In this document: positions 12,031 through 20,316 of the stretch, one piece after another
Position numbering within the stretch: position 1 is the stretch's first letter
How the letters are laid out: the number at the start of each line of letters is the position of its first letter
Assembly: GCF_003034985.1 (NCBI RefSeq)
Contig: NZ_PZKG01000001.1
Coordinates: forward strand, 62,001-126,000
From: Cereibacter changlensis JA139
GTDB taxonomy: Bacteria > Pseudomonadota > Alphaproteobacteria > Rhodobacterales > Rhodobacteraceae
Direction of reading: 5' to 3'
DNA: 64,000 bases
The notes under the pieces: model-generated
What the model was told of the DNA's origin: nothing
The model's database searches: none
Seen by the model: the letters and a program-made list of their open reading frames with translations, nothing else
Translations under genes and position numbers: made by a program

Positions 12031-12063
12031 ATGCACGGCCGATGCACGGGGGATGCACGGGGC
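12031..12063. repeat. 11-nt tandem repeat, three copies
   Basis: Three head-to-tail copies of ATGCACGGsSG start at 12031, 12042 and 12053; the 8-base core ATGCACGG is identical in all three. Located 90-120 bp upstream of the radC start codon. Confidence 0.7.
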
Positions 12064-12115
12064 TGGGCCGGGGCGCGTGATTAATGGGGCGGGCGGTGGA
12101 AGGGGTGGGTAAAGA

Positions 12116-12141
12116 AAAAGCCCCGCCGGGGCGGGGCTTTT
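12116..12141 (-). terminator. Rho-independent terminator of dnaK-dnaJ
   Basis: A perfect 11-bp stem, AAAAGCCCCGC / GCGGGGCTTTT, closes a 4-base loop and is followed on the minus strand by TTTTTCTTT. It lies about 120 bp after the dnaJ stop. Confidence 0.85.
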
Positions 12142-12215
12142 GGATCGCTGCACTGAACGGCAAGGGTCTGGGGGGCTCTGCTTCTTCCGCCCCCCGGGGC
12201 GGCCACGGGCCGCCC

Positions 12216-12263
12216 GTGATTGGCGGGAAGGCTCCACCGGAGCCTTCCTCTTTCGCCAATCAC
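12216..12263. repeat. Bipartite 20-bp inverted repeat at the dnaJ stop codon
   Basis: The outer arms GTGATTGGCG (12216-12225) and CGCCAATCAC (12254-12263) pair perfectly. The inner arms GGAAGGCTCC (12226-12235) and GGAGCCTTCC (12239-12248) also pair perfectly with a 3-nt loop. A 5-nt one-sided bulge separates the two stems. The outer arm contains the dnaJ TGA, so the mRNA would form a 20-bp stem at its 3' end. Confidence 0.85.
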
Positions 12264-13405
12264 CCCTTCATCCCATCCCAGAAGCCCTTCACCTTCGAGA
12301 AGAACGACGACCCTTCCGGGTTGTTGTCTTCCGAAAGCTTCTCGAACTCGCGCAGCAGTTCCTTCTGGCGGCTGGTCAGGTTGACCGGAGTCTCCACCGC
12401 CAGCTCGATCAGCATGTCGCCGGAGCCGCCGCCGCGCAGGGCGGGCATGCCCTTGGCGCGCAGGCGCATCTGCTTGCCGGTCTGGCTGCCCGCGGGCACC
12501 TTCACCCGGCTGGAGCCGCCGTCGATCGTCGGCACCTCGACCTCGCCACCCAGCGCCGCCGTGGTGATCGACACCGGGACGCGGCAGAACAGGTGGACGC
12601 CGTCGCGCTGGAAGATCGCGTGCTCGCGCACCTCGATGAAGATGTAGAGATCGCCCGTCGGCCCGCCGCGCATGCCGGCCTCGCCCTCGCCGGCGAGACG
12701 GATGCGGGTGCCGGTTTCCACCCCGGCAGGGATGTTGACCGAGAGCGCACGTTCCTTCTCGACCCGGCCGGCGCCGTGGCAGACCTTGCAGGGGTTCTTG
12801 ACGATCTGGCCCATGCCGTTGCAGGTCGGGCAGGTGCGTTCGACGGTGAAAAAGCCCTGCTGCGCCCGGACCTTGCCCATGCCGGAGCAGGTCGGGCAGG
12901 TGACGGGTTCGGCCCCGCCTTCGGCGCCGGTGCCCTTGCAGGCGTCGCAGGCGACGGAGGCCGGGACGTTGATGGTCTTCTGCACCCCGCGGAAGGCCTC
13001 TTCCAGCGAGACCCGCAGGTTGTAGCGCAGGTCGGAGCCGCGCTGCGCCCGGGCGCGCCCGCCGCCGCCGCCACGCCCGCCCATGAAATCGCCGAACAGG
13101 TCTTCGAACACGTCGGAGAAGGCCGAGGCGAAATCGCCCTGCTGGCCGTGACCGCCGCGCGCCGAGGCGCCCATGCCGCCCTCGAAGGCCGCGTGACCGT
13201 AGCGGTCATAGGCCGCCTTCTTGTCGGCGTCCTTCAACACGTCGTAGGCCTCGTTCACATCCTTGAACAGGGCCTCGGCGTTCGGGTCGTGCGAGTTGCG
13301 GTCGGGGTGAAGCTCTTTCGCCTTGGTGCGATAGGCTTTCTTCAGCTCTTCCGCCGAAGCGCCGCGCGCCACGCCGAGAACTTCGTAATAGTCGCGTTTT
13401 GCCAT
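12260..13405 (-). CDS. dnaJ: Chaperone DnaJ
   Basis: 381 residues. This Hsp40 co-chaperone delivers substrates to DnaK and stimulates its ATPase. The J domain has the HPD motif ('[11 protein letters not shown]', about residue 33). A Gly/Phe-rich stretch with a GGRGGGGG run follows. Four zinc-finger repeats are intact ([32 protein letters not shown]), and the C-terminal substrate-binding domains follow. It lies 69 bp after dnaK with an 11-bp hairpin between them, so the two genes share a transcript; the hairpin may set a lower level of dnaJ. Confidence 0.98.
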   Translation of the reverse strand: MAKRDYYEVLGVARGASAEELKKAYRTKAKELHPDRNSHDPNAEALFKDVNEAYDVLKDADKKAAYDRYGHAAFEGGMGASARGGHGQQGDFASAFSDVFEDLFGDFMGGRGGGGGRARAQRGSDLRYNLRVSLEEAFRGVQKTINVPASVACDACKGTGAEGGAEPVTCPTCSGMGKVRAQQGFFTVERTCPTCNGMGQIVKNPCKVCHGAGRVEKERALSVNIPAGVETGTRIRLAGEGEAGMRGGPTGDLYIFIEVREHAIFQRDGVHLFCRVPVSITTAALGGEVEVPTIDGGSSRVKVPAGSQTGKQMRLRAKGMPALRGGGSGDMLIELAVETPVNLTSRQKELLREFEKLSEDNNPEGSSFFSKVKGFWDGMKG

Positions 13406-13429
13406 GGCAAACCCCTCTGGGGAACGCGC

Positions 13430-13456
13430 GGAGGGCGGCCTTGCGGGCCGCCCTCC
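13430..13456 (-). promoter_or_regulatory. Intercistronic hairpin between dnaK and dnaJ
   Basis: A perfect 11-bp stem, GGAGGGCGGCC / GGCCGCCCTCC, closes a 5-nt loop in the 69-bp gap. There is no T-run, so attenuation or mRNA 3'-end protection of dnaK is more likely than full termination. Confidence 0.65.
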
Positions 13457-13474
13457 TGTCCGTTCCGTGCGGTC

Positions 13475-15379
13475 TTACTTCCGCTTGTTTTCGCCAAGAT
13501 CCTCGAAGTCGGCGTCGACGATGTCGTCATCCACCGAACGAGGGTTGTCGTCGGAGGGCTCGCCCTCGGACTGGCTGGCCTTGTAGATCGCCTCGCCCAG
13601 ACGCATCGACGCCTCGGTGAGGTTCTGGATGCCGCCCTTGATCTTGCCCGAATCCTCGGTCTTCAGGCTTTCCTCCAGCGCGTTCATCGCGAACTCGATG
13701 GCTTCCACGGTCGAGGGATCGACCTTGTCGCCATGCTCGTCGATCGACTTGCGGGTGGAGTGCAGCAGGCTTTCGGCCTGGTTGCGGGTTTCCACCAGCT
13801 CGCGCCGGGCCTTGTCCGACTCGGCATTCGCCTCGGCGTCCTTCACCATCTTCTCGATGTCTTCATCGCTCAGGCCGCCCGAGGCCTGGATGGTGATGTT
13901 CTGCGCCCGGCCGGTGCCCTTGTCCTTGGCGCCCACCGACACGATGCCGTTGGCGTCGATGTCGAAGGTCACCTCGATCTGCGGCATGCCGCGCGGGGCC
14001 GGCGGGATGTCCTCGAGGTTGAACTGGCCGAGCATCTTGTTGTCGGCAGCCATCTCGCGTTCACCCTGGAAGACGCGGATCGTCACGGCGTTCTGGTTGT
14101 CCTCGGCGGTCGAGAAGACCTGGGACTTCTTGGTCGGGATCGTGGTGTTGCGGTCGATCAGCCGGGTGAACACGCCGCCCAGCGTCTCGATCCCCAGCGA
14201 AAGCGGGGTCACGTCGAGCAGCACCACGTCCTTCACGTCGCCCTGCAGCACGCCGGCCTGGATGGCGGCGCCCAGCGCCACGACCTCATCCGGGTTCACG
14301 CCCTTGTGCGGCTCCTTGCCGAAGAACTTGGTCACTTCCTCGATCACGCGGGGCATGCGGGTCATGCCGCCGACCAGAACCACCTCGTCGATGTCGCCGA
14401 CGCCGAGACCGGCATCCTTCAGCGCGGCCTGGCAGGGCTTGATCGAGGCCTTGATCAGGTCGCCGACCAGGCTTTCCAGCTTGGCGCGGGTCAGCTTCAT
14501 CACCATGTGCAGCGGCTGGCCGGTGTTGCGGTCCATGCTGATGAAGGGCTGGTTGATCTCGGTCTGGCTGGAGGACGACAGCTCGATCTTGGCCTTTTCC
14601 GCCGCTTCCTTCAGGCGCTGCAGCGCCATCTTGTCGAGCGTCAGGTCGACGCCATGCTCTTTCTTGAACTCGTCGGCGAGGTAGTTGACGATCCGCATGT
14701 CGAAGTCTTCGCCGCCGAGGAAGGTATCCCCGTTGGTGGATTTCACTTCGAAGAGGCCGTCGTCGATCTCGAGGATGGTGATGTCGAAGGTGCCGCCGCC
14801 GAGGTCATAGACCGCGATGGTGCGGCTTTCCTTCTTGTCGAGCCCGTAGGCCAGCGCGGCCGCCGTCGGCTCGTTGATGATCCGCAGCACTTCCAGACCG
14901 GCGATCTTGCCCGCGTCCTTGGTGGCCTGACGCTGGGCGTCGTTGAAATAGGCCGGAACGGTGATGACCGCCTGCGTCACGCTCTCGCCGAGATAGGCCT
15001 CGGCGGTTTCCTTCATCTTCTGCAGGATGAAGGCGGAGATCTGCGAGGGCGAATACTTCTCGCCGCGGATTTCCACCCAGGCGTCGCCGTTGCCGCCGTT
15101 GGTCAGCGTGTAGGGCAGGTTCTTCTTGTCTTTCGCGATATGCACGTCGTCCATGCGGCGCCCGATCAGGCGCTTCACCGCGAAGACGGTGTTGGAGGGG
15201 TTGGTGACCGCCTGACGCTTGGCCGACTGGCCGACCAGACGCTCGCTTTCCGTGAAACCCACGATGGAGGGCGTCGTGCGCGCGCCTTCCGAATTCTCGA
15301 TGACCCGGGGTTGCGAACCATCCATGATGGCTACGCAGGAGTTGGTCGTCCCGAGGTCGATCCCGATGACTTTGGCCAT
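13475..15379 (-). CDS. dnaK: Molecular chaperone DnaK (Hsp70)
   Basis: 634 residues from the ATG at 15379 ([15 protein letters not shown]); this start has AGAGGTG 6-7 nt upstream, whereas an in-frame ATG three codons earlier lies inside that site. The nucleotide-binding domain runs to about residue 385 ('[16 protein letters not shown]', '[12 protein letters not shown]', 'LVGGMTRMP'). The substrate-binding domain follows, and the helical lid ends in the acidic tail '[12 protein letters not shown]'. It folds and protects cytosolic proteins together with DnaJ. An RpoH-like promoter lies about 115 bp upstream. No CIRCE element is present, so heat induction by RpoH rather than HrcA is the likely control. 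Confidence 0.99.
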   Translation of the reverse strand: MAKVIGIDLGTTNSCVAIMDGSQPRVIENSEGARTTPSIVGFTESERLVGQSAKRQAVTNPSNTVFAVKRLIGRRMDDVHIAKDKKNLPYTLTNGGNGDAWVEIRGEKYSPSQISAFILQKMKETAEAYLGESVTQAVITVPAYFNDAQRQATKDAGKIAGLEVLRIINEPTAAALAYGLDKKESRTIAVYDLGGGTFDITILEIDDGLFEVKSTNGDTFLGGEDFDMRIVNYLADEFKKEHGVDLTLDKMALQRLKEAAEKAKIELSSSSQTEINQPFISMDRNTGQPLHMVMKLTRAKLESLVGDLIKASIKPCQAALKDAGLGVGDIDEVVLVGGMTRMPRVIEEVTKFFGKEPHKGVNPDEVVALGAAIQAGVLQGDVKDVVLLDVTPLSLGIETLGGVFTRLIDRNTTIPTKKSQVFSTAEDNQNAVTIRVFQGEREMAADNKMLGQFNLEDIPPAPRGMPQIEVTFDIDANGIVSVGAKDKGTGRAQNITIQASGGLSDEDIEKMVKDAEANAESDKARRELVETRNQAESLLHSTRKSIDEHGDKVDPSTVEAIEFAMNALEESLKTEDSGKIKGGIQNLTEASMRLGEAIYKASQSEGEPSDDNPRSVDDDIVDADFEDLGENKRK

Positions 15380-15410
15380 GATATGCACCTCTAGCTTGCG
15401 GCGATGTTGT

Positions 15411-15443
15411 GGGAAACAGGCCCGTTCGTCGGCCCCTGTTCCC
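15411..15443 (-). promoter_or_regulatory. Hairpin in the dnaK 5' leader
   Basis: GGGAAACAGG (15411-15420) pairs with CCTGTTCCC (15435-15443) with one bulged base, enclosing a GC-rich loop. It falls between the predicted transcription start and the dnaK start codon, so it could tune translation or stability. Confidence 0.4.
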
Positions 15444-15494
15444 GATCCCAGAGTTGGCCGGTCAAGGCGACCGCCTCTTCCGGCTACCGGGCGT

Positions 15495-15523
15495 ATATAG
15501 GGGGGGGCCGAAGACCCTGCAAG
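15495..15523 (-). promoter_or_regulatory. RpoH (sigma-32) type promoter of dnaK-dnaJ
   Basis: Read on the minus strand: CTTG (15523-15520), an 18-nt spacer, then CCTATAT (15501-15495). This matches the alphaproteobacterial heat-shock consensus CTTG-N17/18-CYTATNT at every fixed position. Transcription would start near 15487. Confidence 0.78.
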
Positions 15524-15601
15524 CGTAACGGGGGCGTGAAACTTCGGGGAAAGGGCCGATTGCCGCCCGCGGTTCCCGCTGTGGTGAAAGGCCGTGGGGT
15601 T

Positions 15602-16570
15602 TCAGCCGCGCAGCCCGTCCATCACCCGCACCAGTTCGGCGCTGATCCCCGGCTCGGACAGCGCGTGGCCCGCCAGCGGCACGATGCGCAGCTCGGCCTG
15701 GGGCCAGCCCTGGGCCAGTTTCCAGGCCGAGGTCGGCGGGCAGATCATGTCGTAGCGGCCCTGCACGATATAGGCCGGGATATGCTCGATCCGGCCGCGG
15801 TTGGCGAGGATCCAGCCGTCATGCTCCAGGAAACCGGCATTGGCGAAATAGTGATTCTCCAGCCGGGCGAAGGCGCGGGCATAATCCGAGGGGCTCTCGC
15901 CCATCGGCCCGTCATGCGAGACAGAGGCCAGCGCATTCTCCCAGTTCGACCAGGTGCGGCCGTAGCGGCTTTCCTCCATGTAGTCGCCGGAGAACAGCCG
16001 CCGGCGGTAGGCGGCGATCAGGTCGCCGCGTTCCGCCTCGGGGATCGGCGCGGTGAAGCGCGCCCAGAGATCGGGGAAGAAGGCCCCGGCCCCGCCGCCG
16101 TAGAACCAGTCGAGCTCGGCCTGGGTCATCAGGAAGACGCCGCGCAAGACCAGCCCCTGCACCCGTTCGGGATGGCTGATGGCGTAGATCAACGCCAGCG
16201 TGGCGCCCCAGCTGCCGCCGAAGCAGATCCAGCGGTCGATCCCCAGCGTCTCGCGGATGCGCTCGATGTCCGAGACCAGCGCCCAGGTGGTGTTGGCCTC
16301 GACGCTGGCATGGGGCCGCGAACGGCCGCAGCCGCGCTGGTCGAAGAGGATGACGCGGTAGACCGCCGGATCGAAATAGCGCCGCATCGCCGGCGAGCAG
16401 CCGCCGCCGGGACCGCCATGCAGCACGAGCACCGGCCTGCCCTGCGGGTTGCCGCATTGCTCCACATAGATCCTGTGGCCGTCTCCCATGTCGATCACGC
16501 GCTGGTCGAACGGGTCGATCGGCGGATAAAGAAACTCGACTGCGCGCTTTTGGCCTGATCTGTGGTCCAT
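15602..16570 (-). CDS. pip: Prolyl aminopeptidase (proline iminopeptidase)
   Basis: 322 residues, typical for the bacterial monomeric enzyme. An alpha/beta-hydrolase with the oxyanion 'HGGPGGG' (about residues 51-57), the family signature 'DQRGCGRS', and the nucleophile elbow '[10 protein letters not shown]' carrying the catalytic serine. The acid and histidine lie in the C-terminal part ('GRYDMICPP', 'LAGHALSEP'). It removes N-terminal proline from peptides in the cytoplasm. No signal peptide. It is divergent from ubiG with a 61-bp gap and ends shortly after the dnaK promoter region. Confidence 0.93.
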   Translation of the reverse strand: MDHRSGQKRAVEFLYPPIDPFDQRVIDMGDGHRIYVEQCGNPQGRPVLVLHGGPGGGCSPAMRRYFDPAVYRVILFDQRGCGRSRPHASVEANTTWALVSDIERIRETLGIDRWICFGGSWGATLALIYAISHPERVQGLVLRGVFLMTQAELDWFYGGGAGAFFPDLWARFTAPIPEAERGDLIAAYRRRLFSGDYMEESRYGRTWSNWENALASVSHDGPMGESPSDYARAFARLENHYFANAGFLEHDGWILANRGRIEHIPAYIVQGRYDMICPPTSAWKLAQGWPQAELRIVPLAGHALSEPGISAELVRVMDGLRG

Positions 16571-16631
16571 GATCGTCCTATATAACGCGGCCAGCCTGAT
16601 CTGCTACGCCCGAAACCGCAAGGAGTTTGCC

Positions 16632-17372
16632 ATGCAACCGACCTCCACCATCGACGCCGCCGAAGTCGCCAAGTTCGAGGCCATGGCCGCGGAGTGGTGG
16701 AACCCGCATGGCAAGTTCAAGCCGCTGCACCAGATGAACCCCTGCCGGCTGGACTACATCACCAGCCAGATCGCGGCGGAGTTCGACCGCGACCTCAGCG
16801 CCGCCCAGCCCTTCGCCGGGCTGCGCATCCTCGACATCGGCTGCGGCGGGGGGCTCCTGTCCGAGCCGATGGCGCGGCTGGGGGCGACCGTGGTCGGCGC
16901 GGATGCCGCGCCGCGCAACATTCCGGTGGCCCAGCTTCATGCCAAGCAGTCGGGGCTGGAGATCGACTATCGCCACACCACCGCCGAGGCGCTGGCGGCG
17001 GCGGGCGAGCAGTTCGACGTGGTGCTGAACATGGAGGTGGTCGAGCATGTGGCCGATCCGCTCGGCTATCTCACCGCCTGCCGCGAGCTGTTGAAGCCCG
17101 GCGGGCTGATGGTCTGCTCCACGCTGAACCGCAACGCCAAGAGCTTCGCCATGGCGATCGTCGGGGCGGAATGGGTGATGCGCTGGCTGCCGAAGGGGAC
17201 GCATGACTGGGCGAAGTTCATCACCCCGGAGGAATTGTACGGGCTGATCCGGCAGGCGGGGCTGGAGCCGGTGGACCGCAAGGGGATGGTGTTCAACCCG
17301 GTGACCTGGTCCTGGAGCCTGTCGAGCCGGGATCTGTCGGTGAATTACGTGACGGCGAGTGTGAAGCGGTAG
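16632..17372 (+). CDS. ubiG: Ubiquinone biosynthesis O-methyltransferase UbiG
   Basis: 246 residues from the ATG at 16632, chosen because AGGAG lies 6 nt upstream; the frame extends to 16569 without a ribosome site. UbiG performs both O-methylation steps of ubiquinone synthesis. The class I SAM fold is evident: motif I '[14 protein letters not shown]' (about residue 62), 'VVGADAA', 'NMEVVEHV' and '[14 protein letters not shown]'. '[15 protein letters not shown]' near the N-terminus is a family hallmark. The stop codon is followed 4 bp later by the palindrome TTTCACGCGTGAAA. Confidence 0.96.
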   Translation: MQPTSTIDAAEVAKFEAMAAEWWNPHGKFKPLHQMNPCRLDYITSQIAAEFDRDLSAAQPFAGLRILDIGCGGGLLSEPMARLGATVVGADAAPRNIPVAQLHAKQSGLEIDYRHTTAEALAAAGEQFDVVLNMEVVEHVADPLGYLTACRELLKPGGLMVCSTLNRNAKSFAMAIVGAEWVMRWLPKGTHDWAKFITPEELYGLIRQAGLEPVDRKGMVFNPVTWSWSLSSRDLSVNYVTASVKR

Positions 17373-17376
17373 GGGT

Positions 17377-17390
17377 TTTCACGCGTGAAA
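17377..17390. repeat. Palindrome TTTCACGCGTGAAA after ubiG
   Basis: A perfect 14-bp palindrome begins 4 bp after the ubiG stop. An extended copy of the same palindrome follows argG (58273-58290). Function unknown. Confidence 0.85.
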
Positions 17391-17502
17391 TTGGGGGTAA
17401 GGGGTTGGTTTGGTTCGGGGTTTTTGGTGGTGGTAAGGGGTTGTTAAGGGGTTGAGGCGGGGCCGGGGGATGCGCGATGAAGGCGCGGCCCTTGCGTGTG
17501 GA

Positions 17503-17594
17503 GGGTGGGGTGGAACCCCACCCTATGGGGTGCGCAATGAATGCGCACCCTACGGTGAGGGCTCCTCTGCGTAGGGTGGGGTTTTGCCCCACCC
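17503..17594. repeat. Cluster of three palindromic hairpins
   Basis: Hairpin 1 is GGGTGGGG/CCCCACCC (17503-17523). Hairpin 2 is GGTGCGCA/TGCGCACC (17529-17549). Hairpin 3 repeats the arms of the first (17574-17594). All have 5-nt loops. They sit between convergent ubiG and the aldo/keto reductase gene. The rest of the 234-bp gap holds G/T-rich sequence with recurring AAGGGGTTG-like words. This resembles dispersed intergenic palindromic repeats of Rhodobacteraceae and may also end both transcripts. Confidence 0.75.
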
Positions 17595-17606
17595 TCCCTT
17601 GCCCCC

Positions 17607-18635
17607 TCAGAGCTCCGCCGACCGTGCCCAGAGGTTGATCGCTTCTTCCGAGGACAGGCGGTCGATCTCGGCCAGCTCCTCGGGCGTGAAGTCGAGGTTG
17701 CCGATGGCGCCGGCGCAGTCGGTGACCTGTTCGGGTTTCGAGGCGCCGATCAGGGCGGTGGTGATGCCGCCGTCGCGCAGCACCCAGGCGATGGCCATCT
17801 GCGCCAGGGTCTGGCCGCGGGCCTGGGCTATGGCGTCGAGGGCGCGGACGCTGTCCAGCGCGCGGGGGGTGATGGTCGCCGGGTCGAGCGACTTGCCCTG
17901 CGCGGCGCGGCTGGTTTCGGGGATGCCGCCCAGATATTTCTTGGTCAGGATGCCCTGCGCCAGCGGGGTGAAGGCGATGGAGCCGATGCCGAGCTCGGTC
18001 AGCGTGTCCTTCAGCCCGTCCTTTTCCACCCAGCGGTTGAGGATGTTGTAGCTCGGCTGGTGGATCAGGCAGGGGGTGCCGAGATCCTTCAGGATCGCCA
18101 CCGCCTCGCGGGTGCGCTGCGAATTGTAGCTGGAGATGCCGGCATAAAGCGCGCGGCCGGAGCGGACGATGTGATCGAGCGCGCCCATGGTCTCTTCCAG
18201 CGGCGTCTCGGGGTCGAAGCGGTGCGAGTAGAAGATGTCGACGTAATCGAGGCCCATGCGCTTCAAGGACTGGTCGCAGGAGGCGATGAGATACTTGCGG
18301 CTGCCCCATTCGCCGTAGGGGCCCTGCCACATGTCGTAGCCCGCCTTGGAGGAGATGATCAGCTCGTCGCGGTGGTCCTTGAAATCGGTGCGCAGGATCT
18401 CGCCGAAAGCGGTCTCGGCGCTGCCGCCGGGCGGGCCGTAGTTGTTGGCGAGATCGAAATGGGTGATGCCGTGATCGAAGGCGGTCTGGCAGATCGCGCG
18501 CTTGGCAGCATGCGGCGTGTCCTCGCCGAAGTTGTGCCAGAGGCCGAGCGAGATGGCGGGCAGCTTCAGCCCGGATGCGCCGCAGCGGCGGTAGATCATC
18601 CGGTCGTAGCGGTCGGCGGCGCGGTGGTAGGTCAT
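17607..18635 (-). CDS. Aldo/keto reductase, L-glyceraldehyde 3-phosphate reductase (YghZ/Gpr) type
   Basis: 342 residues. The sequence tracks E. coli YghZ (Gpr) closely in remembered landmarks: 'LSLGLWHNFG'-like N-terminus (here ISLGLWHNFG), 'DLANNYGPPGGSAE', 'SSKAGYDMWQGPYGEWG', 'SLKRMGLDYVDIFYSHR', 'IAFTPLAQGIL'. The catalytic tetrad Asp-Tyr-Lys-His is present (D and Y in DLANNYG, K in SSKAGYD, H in YSHR). Such enzymes use NADPH to reduce L-glyceraldehyde 3-phosphate or methylglyoxal. Read alone on the minus strand; the promoter lies in the 146-bp gap shared with csbD. Confidence 0.88.
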   Translation of the reverse strand: MTYHRAADRYDRMIYRRCGASGLKLPAISLGLWHNFGEDTPHAAKRAICQTAFDHGITHFDLANNYGPPGGSAETAFGEILRTDFKDHRDELIISSKAGYDMWQGPYGEWGSRKYLIASCDQSLKRMGLDYVDIFYSHRFDPETPLEETMGALDHIVRSGRALYAGISSYNSQRTREAVAILKDLGTPCLIHQPSYNILNRWVEKDGLKDTLTELGIGSIAFTPLAQGILTKKYLGGIPETSRAAQGKSLDPATITPRALDSVRALDAIAQARGQTLAQMAIAWVLRDGGITTALIGASKPEQVTDCAGAIGNLDFTPEELAEIDRLSSEEAINLWARSAEL

Positions 18636-18729
18636 GCGCTGGTATCTCCCTTGCGAGGGTCAGTGATAGGGCGTTCGGCGGGCCTGCCAAGGCTGCGGGG
18701 ATCAGGCAGGGGGTCACGCAGAGGTGACA

Positions 18730-18754
18730 GGAACCCGGTCAGCGGCGAGGCGTT
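18730..18754 (+). promoter_or_regulatory. EcfG-type general-stress promoter of the CsbD gene
   Basis: GGAAC (18730-18734), a 16-nt spacer and CGTT (18751-18754) match the alphaproteobacterial EcfG (sigma-EcfG/RpoE2) consensus exactly. The start codon is 28 bp after the -10 element, leaving a short leader with AGGAG. Confidence 0.72.
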
Positions 18755-18781
18755 GATCCTGCACAAGCAAAGGAGACCATC

Positions 18782-18961
18782 ATGGCTGTTGATAACGATC
18801 GTGTTGAAGGCTCGGCCAAGAACATTGGCGGCAAGATCAAGGAAGCTGCCGGGAAGGTGACCGGGGACTCCAAACTTCAGGCCGACGGCAAGTCCGATCA
18901 GGCCGAAGGCAAGGTGCAGAACGCCGTTGGCGGCATCAAGGATGCGATCAAGGGGAAGTGA
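18782..18961 (+). CDS. CsbD-family small stress protein
   Basis: 59 residues, MAVDNDRVEGSAKNIGGKIK onward. CsbD-like proteins are short, hydrophilic and Lys/Gly/Ala-rich, with repeated 'EGSAKNIGGKIKEAAGKV'/'QAEGKVQNAVGGIKDA' segments, both visible here. They are induced by general stress in many bacteria; their biochemical role is unknown. A strong AGGAG Shine-Dalgarno sequence precedes the ATG and an exact EcfG-type promoter lies just upstream, which fits the family's regulation. A terminator follows 21 bp after the stop, so it is a monocistronic unit. Confidence 0.93.
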   Translation: MAVDNDRVEGSAKNIGGKIKEAAGKVTGDSKLQADGKSDQAEGKVQNAVGGIKDAIKGK

Positions 18962-18982
18962 GCCCCTGACAGGTTAGCGGAG

Positions 18983-19008
18983 AGGCCCGGACAGTTGTCC
19001 GGGCCTTT
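18983..19008. terminator. Bidirectional terminator between csbD and xylA
   Basis: A 10-bp stem, AGGCCCGGAC / GTCCGGGCCT, with an AGTT loop is followed by TT. It lies 21 bp after the CsbD stop and 6 bp after the xylA stop on the opposite strand. Confidence 0.75.
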
Positions 19009-19014
19009 CGCGTT

Positions 19015-20316
19015 TCAGAGGAAGCGGTTCCAGAGGTTCTCGAGCCGCTCCTGCCGACCGGAGACCGGCTGCGGGTCGAGGTTCTTCGCCACGACATCGG
19101 CATAGATGTCGTCGAGCGAGGAGCCGAGCATGGCCTTGGCCTCCGGCGTCTCCCAGCCCGCATAGCGGTCGGCGCGAGCCTTTTCGAGCGCGCCGTCTTC
19201 CAGCAGCTTCGCCGCCGATTTCAGCGCGCGGGCGCAGGTGTCCATGCCGCCGACATGGGCGAGGATCAGGTCTTCGGCATCGAGGCTCTGGCGGCGCAGG
19301 CGGGCGTCGAAGTTGGTGCCGCCGTTGGTGAAGCCGCCCGACTTCAGCACTTCGTAGAAGGCCAGGGCCATCTCGCCGTGGTTGTTCGGGAACTGGTCGG
19401 TATCCCAGCCGGACTGGTAGTCGTTGCGGTTCATGTCGATGGAGCCGAGGATGCCGAGGCTCGCGGCCAGCGCCAGCTCGTGCTCGAAGCTGTGACCGGC
19501 AAGGATGGCATGGCCCTGCTCGATGTTCACCTTGACCTCGTTCTCGAGGCCGAAGCGCTTGAGGAAGCCGTAGACGGTGGCCACGTCGAAGTCATACTGG
19601 TGCTTGGTCGGCTCCTGCGGCTTCGGCTCGATCAGGATCGTGCCCTTGAAGCCGATCTTGTACTTGTAGTCGACGACCATCTGCAGGAAGCGCCCGGCGT
19701 TCTCGGACTCGCGGGTGAGGTCGGTGTTCAGGAGCGTCTCGTAGCCCTCGCGGCCGCCCCAGAGCACGTAGTTCGCACCGCCGAGCTTCAGCGTGGCGTC
19801 CATGCAGGTTTTCACCGTGGCGGCGGAATAGGCGAAGATCTCCGGGTCGGGGTTCGTCGCGGCCCCGGCCATGAAGCGGCGGTGCGAGAAGAGGTTGGCG
19901 GTGCCCCAGAGGAGCTTGGTCTTCGAGCTTTCCATGCGCTGACCGATGTGGTCGACGATGGTTTCGAGGTTCTTCGTGGTTTCCGCGAAGGTCTTGCCCT
20001 CGGGGCGGATGTCGGCGTCGTGGAAGCAGAAGAAGGGCGCGCCGAGGATGTCGAACATCTCGAAGGCGACGTCGGCCTTCATCTTGGCGGCTTCGATGCT
20101 GTCGCCGAACCACGGGCGCTCATAGGTCTGGCCGCCGAAGGGGTCGCCGCCGGTGTAGGCGAAGCTGTGCCACCAGGCGATGGCGAAGCGCAGGTGGTCT
20201 TCCATGCGCTTGCCGAGGATCACCTCGTCGGGGTTGTAGTAGCGGAAGGCGAACTCGTTGGTGGAGCCTTCGCCCTCGTATTTGATGGCGGGGATATTGG
20301 CGAAATAGTCGGTCAT
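19015..20316 (-). CDS. xylA: Xylose isomerase
   Basis: 433 residues from the ATG at 20316, preceded by AGGAGCC; the open frame upstream of this ATG is antisense to nothing useful and overlaps xylB. XylA interconverts D-xylose and D-xylulose. Class II features include '[13 protein letters not shown]' with the active-site His and Asp, metal-site '[14 protein letters not shown]', '[11 protein letters not shown]' and '[15 protein letters not shown]'. The start overlaps the xylB stop by 4 bp. It is the last gene of the minus-strand xylF-xylH-xylG-xylB-xylA run. Confidence 0.97.
   Translation of the reverse strand: MTDYFANIPAIKYEGEGSTNEFAFRYYNPDEVILGKRMEDHLRFAIAWWHSFAYTGGDPFGGQTYERPWFGDSIEAAKMKADVAFEMFDILGAPFFCFHDADIRPEGKTFAETTKNLETIVDHIGQRMESSKTKLLWGTANLFSHRRFMAGAATNPDPEIFAYSAATVKTCMDATLKLGGANYVLWGGREGYETLLNTDLTRESENAGRFLQMVVDYKYKIGFKGTILIEPKPQEPTKHQYDFDVATVYGFLKRFGLENEVKVNIEQGHAILAGHSFEHELALAASLGILGSIDMNRNDYQSGWDTDQFPNNHGEMALAFYEVLKSGGFTNGGTNFDARLRRQSLDAEDLILAHVGGMDTCARALKSAAKLLEDGALEKARADRYAGWETPEAKAMLGSSLDDIYADVVAKNLDPQPVSGRQERLENLWNRFL

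Larger units (their letters stand above)
11943..12259. other. 317-bp gene-free interval between radC and dnaJ
   Basis: No gene is supported here. The interval holds an 11-nt tandem repeat (12031-12063), the dnaK-dnaJ terminator (12116-12141), further GC-rich complementary tracts (about 12188-12215, GCCCCCCGGGGC and GGGCGGCC/GGCCGCCC type) and most of a 20-bp bipartite inverted repeat reaching into the dnaJ stop codon. The radC promoter must lie in the first part, but no convincing hexamers were found. Confidence 0.7.

Noticed and set aside
12140-15394. A 1084-codon open frame on the plus strand antisense to dnaJ-dnaK
   Set aside because: It is His/Arg/Gly-rich shadow sequence over two unmistakable chaperone genes.
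15380-15600. Search for a CIRCE element before dnaK
   Set aside because: No TTAGCACTC-N9-GAGTGCTAA-like repeat is present; an RpoH-type promoter is found instead.
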